The position numbers were made by a program, and so were the translations under genes. From Massilia sp. Root351 (lineage in GTDB: Bacteria; Pseudomonadota; Gammaproteobacteria; Burkholderiales; Burkholderiaceae_D), in the NCBI RefSeq assembly GCF_001425045.1, contig NZ_LMDJ01000033.1, positions 250,463-314,462 on the forward strand: a stretch of DNA of 64,000 bases. The letters are read 5' to 3'. The notes under the pieces are model-generated. The model was given only the letters and a program-made list of their open reading frames with translations, searched no databases and was not told the DNA's origin. The first letter of the stretch is position 1; every line of letters starts with the position of its first letter. Below are positions 59,458 to 64,000 of this stretch, piece by piece.

Positions 59458-60708
59458 TTGACCGAATTGACATTCAGCCTGGCCGGCGCGCGCGCGCTGC
59501 ATCTGGCGGCCCAGGGGCTGTTGCAGCCGCGCCGCAGGAAAGCGCAAAAAGCCGACCTGCTGGCGGCGATACGGCAAATGGGCGCGCTGCAGATCGACAC
59601 CATCCACGTGGTGGCGCGCAGCCCTTTCCTGGTGTTGTGGAGCCGCCTGGGCGACTACCCGCAAGCCTGGCTGGAGGAGCTGCTGGCCGAGGGCGCGCTG
59701 TTCGAGTACTGGGCGCATGAAGCCTGTTTCGTGCCGATGGAAGACTATGGCTTGTACCGCCACCGCATGATAGATCCTGGCTCCATGGGCTGGAAGTATT
59801 CCGGGACCTGGATGGCCGAGCGCCGCGCCGAGGTCGATGCGGTGCTGGCGCATATCCGCGAGCATGGACCGGCACGCTCCTCGGACTTCGAGCGCACCGA
59901 CGGCAAGAGCGGCGGCTGGTGGGAATGGAAGCCGGAAAAGCGTTCGCTGGAGGTGCTGTTTACGGCCGGCCGGCTGATGATCGCGCGGCGCCACAACTTC
60001 CAGCGCGTGTACGACCTGGCCGAACGCGTACTTGCGCGTGCGCTGCCGGGCTGGGACGATAAGCGCATGCCCGCCATCGAAGACACGCGCCGCACTTTCG
60101 TGCTGAAAACCGTGAAGGCACTGGGCCTGGCCAAGGCATCCTGGATTGCCGACTACTTCCGGACCCGGCCACCGCGCTTCGATCCGGAAACGCTGGCGGC
60201 CGAGGGCGCGCTGCTGCGCGCGCGCGTGCAGGGCTGGGACGAGCCGGTCTACATCCATCCGGACCACGCCGGCCTGGCCGCCAGCGCAGCTGCCGGCGCC
60301 CTGGCGGCCACCGCCACCGCCATCCTGTCGCCGTTCGACCCGGTGGTGTGGGACCGCCGCCGCGCGCTGGAACTGTTCGATTTCGATTATCGCCTGGAGT
60401 GCTACACGCCGGCCGAAAAGCGCCGCTACGGCTACTTCACGCTGCCCATCCTGCGGCGCGGTGCGCTGGTGGGGCGGGTCGACGCCAAGGCGCACCGGCG
60501 CGACGGCGTGTTCGAGCTGAAATCGCTGGCGCTGGAACCGGGTGTACGGGTCAGCGAGCGCTTCGCGCGCGACGTGGCCGCAGCCTTGCAGCGCTGCGCC
60601 AACTGGCATGGCTGCCCCCGCGTGCAAGCCGGCGCCACCGAGCCGTCCGGCTTTTCCGGCGTGCTGCAGGCGGCGCTGGACGGCCAAGCCGGCAGGGAGG
60701 CCGCATGA
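59458..60708 (+). CDS. YcaQ-like winged-helix DNA glycosylase
   Basis: A 416-residue protein of the YcaQ/AlkX family, which removes alkylated and crosslinked bases. The catalytic QxD motif is seen in LGALQIDTIHVVARS (QID, about 45-47), followed by EYWAHEACFVPMEDY and the C-terminal SPFDPVVWDRRRALELFDFDYRLE segment. The start is TTG 59458; the nearby ATG at 59441 runs into a stop. A GGAAGG site lies about nine bases before TTG. Its end overlaps the next gene by four bases (ATGA). Confidence 0.85.
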   Translation: MTELTFSLAGARALHLAAQGLLQPRRRKAQKADLLAAIRQMGALQIDTIHVVARSPFLVLWSRLGDYPQAWLEELLAEGALFEYWAHEACFVPMEDYGLYRHRMIDPGSMGWKYSGTWMAERRAEVDAVLAHIREHGPARSSDFERTDGKSGGWWEWKPEKRSLEVLFTAGRLMIARRHNFQRVYDLAERVLARALPGWDDKRMPAIEDTRRTFVLKTVKALGLAKASWIADYFRTRPPRFDPETLAAEGALLRARVQGWDEPVYIHPDHAGLAASAAAGALAATATAILSPFDPVVWDRRRALELFDFDYRLECYTPAEKRRYGYFTLPILRRGALVGRVDAKAHRRDGVFELKSLALEPGVRVSERFARDVAAALQRCANWHGCPRVQAGATEPSGFSGVLQAALDGQAGREAA

Positions 60709-61694
60709 TGCTGCCGGCAGCCCCCGCCAGCCTGGTCGGCGCGGACGGCCAGCCGCTGTTCGGCCGCTATGCCGGGCAGGCGGCCGGATTCGACTGGAGC
60801 GCACTGGCCGGCCCGCACGCCCGCAACCCGCTGTGGCGCCGTTTCCACCACAAGCGCTGGCACTATGTGGCGCTGGCCACCGAGCAGGTGTTTTGCGCCG
60901 TGGCCATCGTCGACCTGGGCTGGATCAGTACCTGTTTCGCCTACGCTTTCGACCGCGACGACGGCGACATGCTGGCCAATTTTTCGCAGGACGGCCTGCC
61001 CATCACGTCGGCCCGGGTGGCTGCGCACGCCAACGGCCGCAGTACCTTCAAGATGAAGCAGACCTACATCAACATCGAAGGGCTGGGCGCGGGCCGCTAC
61101 AAGCTGGAACTGGATTGTCCCTACCTGGTGATCGAGGCCGAGTTCGGGCCCGGCAATGCGCCGCTGCTGCTGGCCAGCGGCCCGGTCAAGGACGGTTCGG
61201 TGCACGCCACGCAGAAGTCTTCCGGGATGCCGCTCACAGGCCAGGTCAAGCTGTGGCGCGGCGAATACGATCTGGCCGGCGGCGTGGCCAGTTTCGACTA
61301 TTCCAACGGCCTGCTGGCGCGCAATACCGCGTGGCGCTGGGCCTCGGGGCATAATCTGGAACTGGGTTTCAATCTGCAGGCCGGCTATTTCGGCGGCCAT
61401 GAGAACGCGCTGTGGCTCGACGGCCAGGTGCATGCGCTGGGACCGGCGCATTTCATCTACGACCAGGCCGACCCGCTGGCGCGCTGGCATATCTTCACCG
61501 AGGACGACCTGCTGGAACTGTTTTTCACGCCGGAGGGCGCGCGCCGCCAGAACAAGAATATGGTGGTGGCGGCCAGCCGCTACTTGCAGCCGATCGGCAC
61601 CTTCAGCGGCTGGGTGCGCAGCAGCGCAGACCAGCCAAAACGCATGGTGACGCAGCTGGTGGGCGTAACGGAAGACCATAGCTCCCGCTGGTAG
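60705..61694 (+). CDS. DUF2804 domain protein
   Basis: A 329-residue protein that fits DUF2804: LWRRFHHKRWHYVALATEQVFCAVAIVDLGW near the start, YDLAGGVASFDYSNGLLARNTAWRWASG in the centre and a beta-rich C-terminal half (WHIFTEDDLLELFFTP). No catalytic motif is evident; the family has no assigned function. Its start overlaps the glycosylase stop (ATGA) and GGGAGG precedes it. A 10-bp perfect stem-loop (61680-61702) includes its stop codon. Confidence 0.75.
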   Translation: MMLPAAPASLVGADGQPLFGRYAGQAAGFDWSALAGPHARNPLWRRFHHKRWHYVALATEQVFCAVAIVDLGWISTCFAYAFDRDDGDMLANFSQDGLPITSARVAAHANGRSTFKMKQTYINIEGLGAGRYKLELDCPYLVIEAEFGPGNAPLLLASGPVKDGSVHATQKSSGMPLTGQVKLWRGEYDLAGGVASFDYSNGLLARNTAWRWASGHNLELGFNLQAGYFGGHENALWLDGQVHALGPAHFIYDQADPLARWHIFTEDDLLELFFTPEGARRQNKNMVVAASRYLQPIGTFSGWVRSSADQPKRMVTQLVGVTEDHSSRW

Positions 61695-61702
61695 CGGGAG
61701 CT
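61680..61702. promoter_or_regulatory. Stem-loop spanning the DUF2804 stop codon
   Basis: A perfect 10-bp inverted repeat (61680-61689 with 61693-61702) with loop GGT contains the TAG stop at 61692-61694. No T-tract follows. It lies 13 bases before the next ATG. Confidence 0.5.
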
Positions 61703-61715
61703 GAAAGGGCGGACC

Positions 61716-64000
61716 ATGAGCATCAGGAATTTCAACAGCCTGTTCGACCCCGGCTCGGTGGCCGTTATCGGCGCCTCGCTGCGGCCGGGCAGCCTGGGCG
61801 CCATCGTGCTAACCAATATGGCCGGCGGCGGCTACGCGGGCGCGCTCTGGCCGGTCAATCCCAAGTACGACGAGTTGCTGGGCGTGCGCTGCTACGGCAA
61901 GGTGTCGGCGCTGCCGAAGGCGCCCGACCTGGCCATCATCTGCACCCCGCCGGCCACAGTGCCGGGGCTGATCGCCGAGCTGGGCGCCCGCGGCACACGC
62001 GCCGCCGTGGTGCTGACCAAGGGCCTGGACCAGGCCAGGATCGGCGGCAAGCCGGCCCGCCAGGCCATGCTGGACGCGGCCAAGCCGCACCTGCTGCGCA
62101 TCCTGGGGCCGGGCGGGGTGGGGCTCTTGGCGCCGCACAGCGGCCTGAATGCCAGCCTGGCCGAGGGCGGCGCCAGGGCCGGGAAAATCGCCTTCATCTC
62201 GCAGTCGGACGCGCTGATGGCGGCGGTGCTGGACTGGGCGCGGCTGCACGGCATCGGTTTCTCCAAGTTTGCCTCGCTGGGCGAGCGCGCCGACATCGAC
62301 CTGGGCGACTTGCTCGACTACCTGGCCGACGATGCCGATACGGCCGCCATCCTGGTCTACATGGAAAACCTGGCCTGCGCACGCAAATTCATGTCGGCCG
62401 CGCGGCTGGCGGCGCGCGCCAAGCCGGTGATCGTGCTGAAAGCGGGGCGCGACAGCAGCGACCTGGCCTACGACGCTGCCTTCCGCCGCGCCGGCATGCT
62501 GCGCGTGCATTCCACCGAGGACTTGTTCGACGCGGCCGAAACGCTGACCCATGCGCGCGCGCTGCGCGGCGAGCGGCTGGCCATCGTGGCCAACGGCGGC
62601 GCGCTGGGGACCATCGCCACCGACGCACTGGCGTACGCGGACGGCGCGCTGGCGGCGCTGTCGGACGAGACCATCAGATTGCTGCGGCAGGCGCAGTCGG
62701 CCGAGCCGGGCGCGGCCATCGCGCGCCGTGCGGCCGCGCCGCCGTTCAATCCGCTCAACCTGGGCGGCGCCGCCACGCCTGAGCAGTACGCGGCCGTGTT
62801 CGCCGCGCTGCTGCGCGAGCCGCAAGTGGATGCGGTGCTGTTGATCCACGCGCCCGCCACCGGGGTGGACGCCGGCCGGATTGCCGAGCTGTTGGCTCCG
62901 CTGGCGCGCGCCTCGGGCAAGAACGTCCTGGCGTGCTGGCTGGGCGGGGCAGCGGTGGCCGGCGCGCGCCGCGTGTTTGCCGAAGCCGGCTTGCCGGCCT
63001 ACGACACGCCCGAGCAGGCCGTGCGCGGTTTCATGCAGACGGTGCAGTATCGCCGCAACCAGGAACTGCTGATGGAAGTGCCGGGCCAGTTGCCGCCGGG
63101 CGGCAAGCCGGAGCGCGCCGCCGCGCGCGCCGTGCTGGCTGCCGCCGTGGCAGATGGGCGCCAGGCGCTGACAGCGGCGGAAACGCGCGCCGTGCTGGCC
63201 GCCTACGGCATCCGGGTGGCGGCACCGGACGGCGGACCCGGCCCGGCACCCGGTTCGGTATCCGGGCCGGCATCAGGCGCAGGCTCGGACTCGGGCGCGG
63301 ACTGGGGCGGCGGCGCGCACGGTGCCGGCGCCCGCCCGGCCGCGGCGCTGCATGCGACCGAACTGGCCATCACCGTGCACGACGACGCCACCTTCGGGCC
63401 GGTGATCAGTTTCGGGCCCGGCGGCGCCAGCGCCAATCTTGCGGCCGAGGCGGCGGCCGGCCGGGGCGGCGCCATGGACTTCGGCGCCAGCCACCGCGCC
63501 ATCGGCTTGCCGCCGCTCAACATGGTGCTGGCGCGGGACTTGCTGGAGCGTACCCGCTTGCGCCCGGCCGCCGACAGCGACGCCATCTGCCATGCGCTGA
63601 TCCAGGTATCCGACCTGGTGGCCGACACGTGCGAACTGGCCAGCCTGAGCCTCAACCCGCTGCTGGCGGATGCGCAAGGCGTGCTGGCGCTGGATGCCCG
63701 CATCACGCTGGGTCCGCCGCGCGCCGGCTACCGGCTGGCCATCCGTGCTTATCCGCAGGAGCTGGAACAGGAAGTCCTGTGGCGCGGCGCACCGCTGACC
63801 TTGCGCCCGATCCGGCCTGAAGATGCCCCCCAACATGTCGAATTTTTTTCCAAACTGGATCCGGACGATGTGCGCTTGCGCTTCTTTTCCGCCATGCGCG
63901 AGTTGCAGCCGGCGCAACTGGCGCGGCTCACGCAGATCGACTACGACCGCGCCATGGCCTTCATTGCAACACGCATCGGTAGCGCGGGCAGGGCTGAAAC
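61716..64000 (+). CDS. NDP-forming acyl-CoA synthetase/GNAT fusion, partial, ATP-grasp degenerate
   Basis: The gene runs off the right edge; 761 codons are seen. Its plan follows PatZ/Pka-type protein acetyltransferases: CoA-binding domain (about 1-130, DPGSVAVIGASLRPGSLG), succinyl-CoA-ligase-like domain (about 145-460), an ATP-grasp remnant (about 475-690) and a GNAT start (about 690 on, LTLRPIRPEDAPQHVEFFSKL). In the ATP-grasp part the about 100 residues that normally carry the nucleotide-binding Lys and His are replaced by about 46 residues of Gly/Ala/Pro-rich sequence before FGPVISFGPGG. It may not hydrolyse ATP and may act only as a CoA-sensing acetyltransferase. A GGGC-type ribosome site is weak. 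Confidence 0.8.
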   Translation, partial: MSIRNFNSLFDPGSVAVIGASLRPGSLGAIVLTNMAGGGYAGALWPVNPKYDELLGVRCYGKVSALPKAPDLAIICTPPATVPGLIAELGARGTRAAVVLTKGLDQARIGGKPARQAMLDAAKPHLLRILGPGGVGLLAPHSGLNASLAEGGARAGKIAFISQSDALMAAVLDWARLHGIGFSKFASLGERADIDLGDLLDYLADDADTAAILVYMENLACARKFMSAARLAARAKPVIVLKAGRDSSDLAYDAAFRRAGMLRVHSTEDLFDAAETLTHARALRGERLAIVANGGALGTIATDALAYADGALAALSDETIRLLRQAQSAEPGAAIARRAAAPPFNPLNLGGAATPEQYAAVFAALLREPQVDAVLLIHAPATGVDAGRIAELLAPLARASGKNVLACWLGGAAVAGARRVFAEAGLPAYDTPEQAVRGFMQTVQYRRNQELLMEVPGQLPPGGKPERAAARAVLAAAVADGRQALTAAETRAVLAAYGIRVAAPDGGPGPAPGSVSGPASGAGSDSGADWGGGAHGAGARPAAALHATELAITVHDDATFGPVISFGPGGASANLAAEAAAGRGGAMDFGASHRAIGLPPLNMVLARDLLERTRLRPAADSDAICHALIQVSDLVADTCELASLSLNPLLADAQGVLALDARITLGPPRAGYRLAIRAYPQELEQEVLWRGAPLTLRPIRPEDAPQHVEFFSKLDPDDVRLRFFSAMRELQPAQLARLTQIDYDRAMAFIATRIGSAGRAE

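Overview
The window is GC-rich, densely coded chromosomal DNA from a Gram-negative bacterium, very probably a betaproteobacterium of the order Burkholderiales and most likely the family Oxalobacteraceae (Massilia/Duganella/Janthinobacterium group). This is inferred from the DUF3460-scpA-panC gene order, two Burkholderiales-type trimeric porins, the EarP/EF-P pair with an Arg32-type EF-P, and a DUF4214 exoprotein. I see no rRNA, prophage, insertion sequence or CRISPR array. No stretch longer than about 230 bases lacks a gene or RNA.

Layout. 1-7 kb: cheY, an EAL/HDOD signalling protein, a porin, the DUF3460-scpA-panC operon, an EamA exporter, a 44-residue lipoprotein and a LysR regulator. 7-14 kb: a catabolic block with a YcsI/DUF1445 putative hydro-lyase, an MFS transporter, an ATP-dependent 5-oxoprolinase (HyuA+HyuB fusion) and a second porin. 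It looks like a pyroglutamate or D-glutamate utilisation module with LysR divergent from it. 14-22.6 kb: metG with a GNAT gene, apbC/mrp, a Ycf48-like protein, a DUF4399 protein, a serine beta-lactamase-like hydrolase and gltX. 22.7-23.7 kb: a tRNA array of four Ala(GGC) and five Glu(UUC) genes, shaped by recent duplications. 23.8-29.2 kb: a caa3-type cytochrome oxidase operon, followed by two more identical tRNA-Glu genes, so the oxidase operon is bracketed by direct repeats. 29.5-31.4 kb: earP and efp.

31.5-39 kb: a large beta-propeller/RTX/DUF4214 protein, a Tat-type amidase, and a three-gene amino-acid unit. That unit has a YheO/DauR-like regulator, an ornithine-cyclodeaminase-family enzyme and a hydroxyaspartate dehydratase-like PLP enzyme. 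The regulator's promoter is a perfect 13-bp palindrome and its transcript appears leaderless. Then comes cheV. 39-51 kb: small conserved proteins, GFA, TrhA/hemolysin III, a VOC protein, DbpA helicase, a Tat-exported phosphoesterase, an orphan histidine kinase, a split YeeE/YedE pair with a methyltransferase, initiator tRNA-Met, another methyltransferase and a SprA-like metalloprotease. 51-64 kb: sbcCD, a PAS-rich diguanylate cyclase, a YcaQ-like glycosylase with a DUF2804 protein, and the 5' part of an NDP-forming acyl-CoA synthetase/GNAT fusion. The ATP-grasp part of that fusion looks gutted.

The strongest items for follow-up are the 5-oxoproline module, the leaderless palindromic promoter, the hydroxyaspartate genes without their cycle partners, the tRNA duplications with one copy lacking its CCA end, the degenerate acyl-CoA synthetase, and two hairpin-leader small genes near 39.9 and 43.1 kb.
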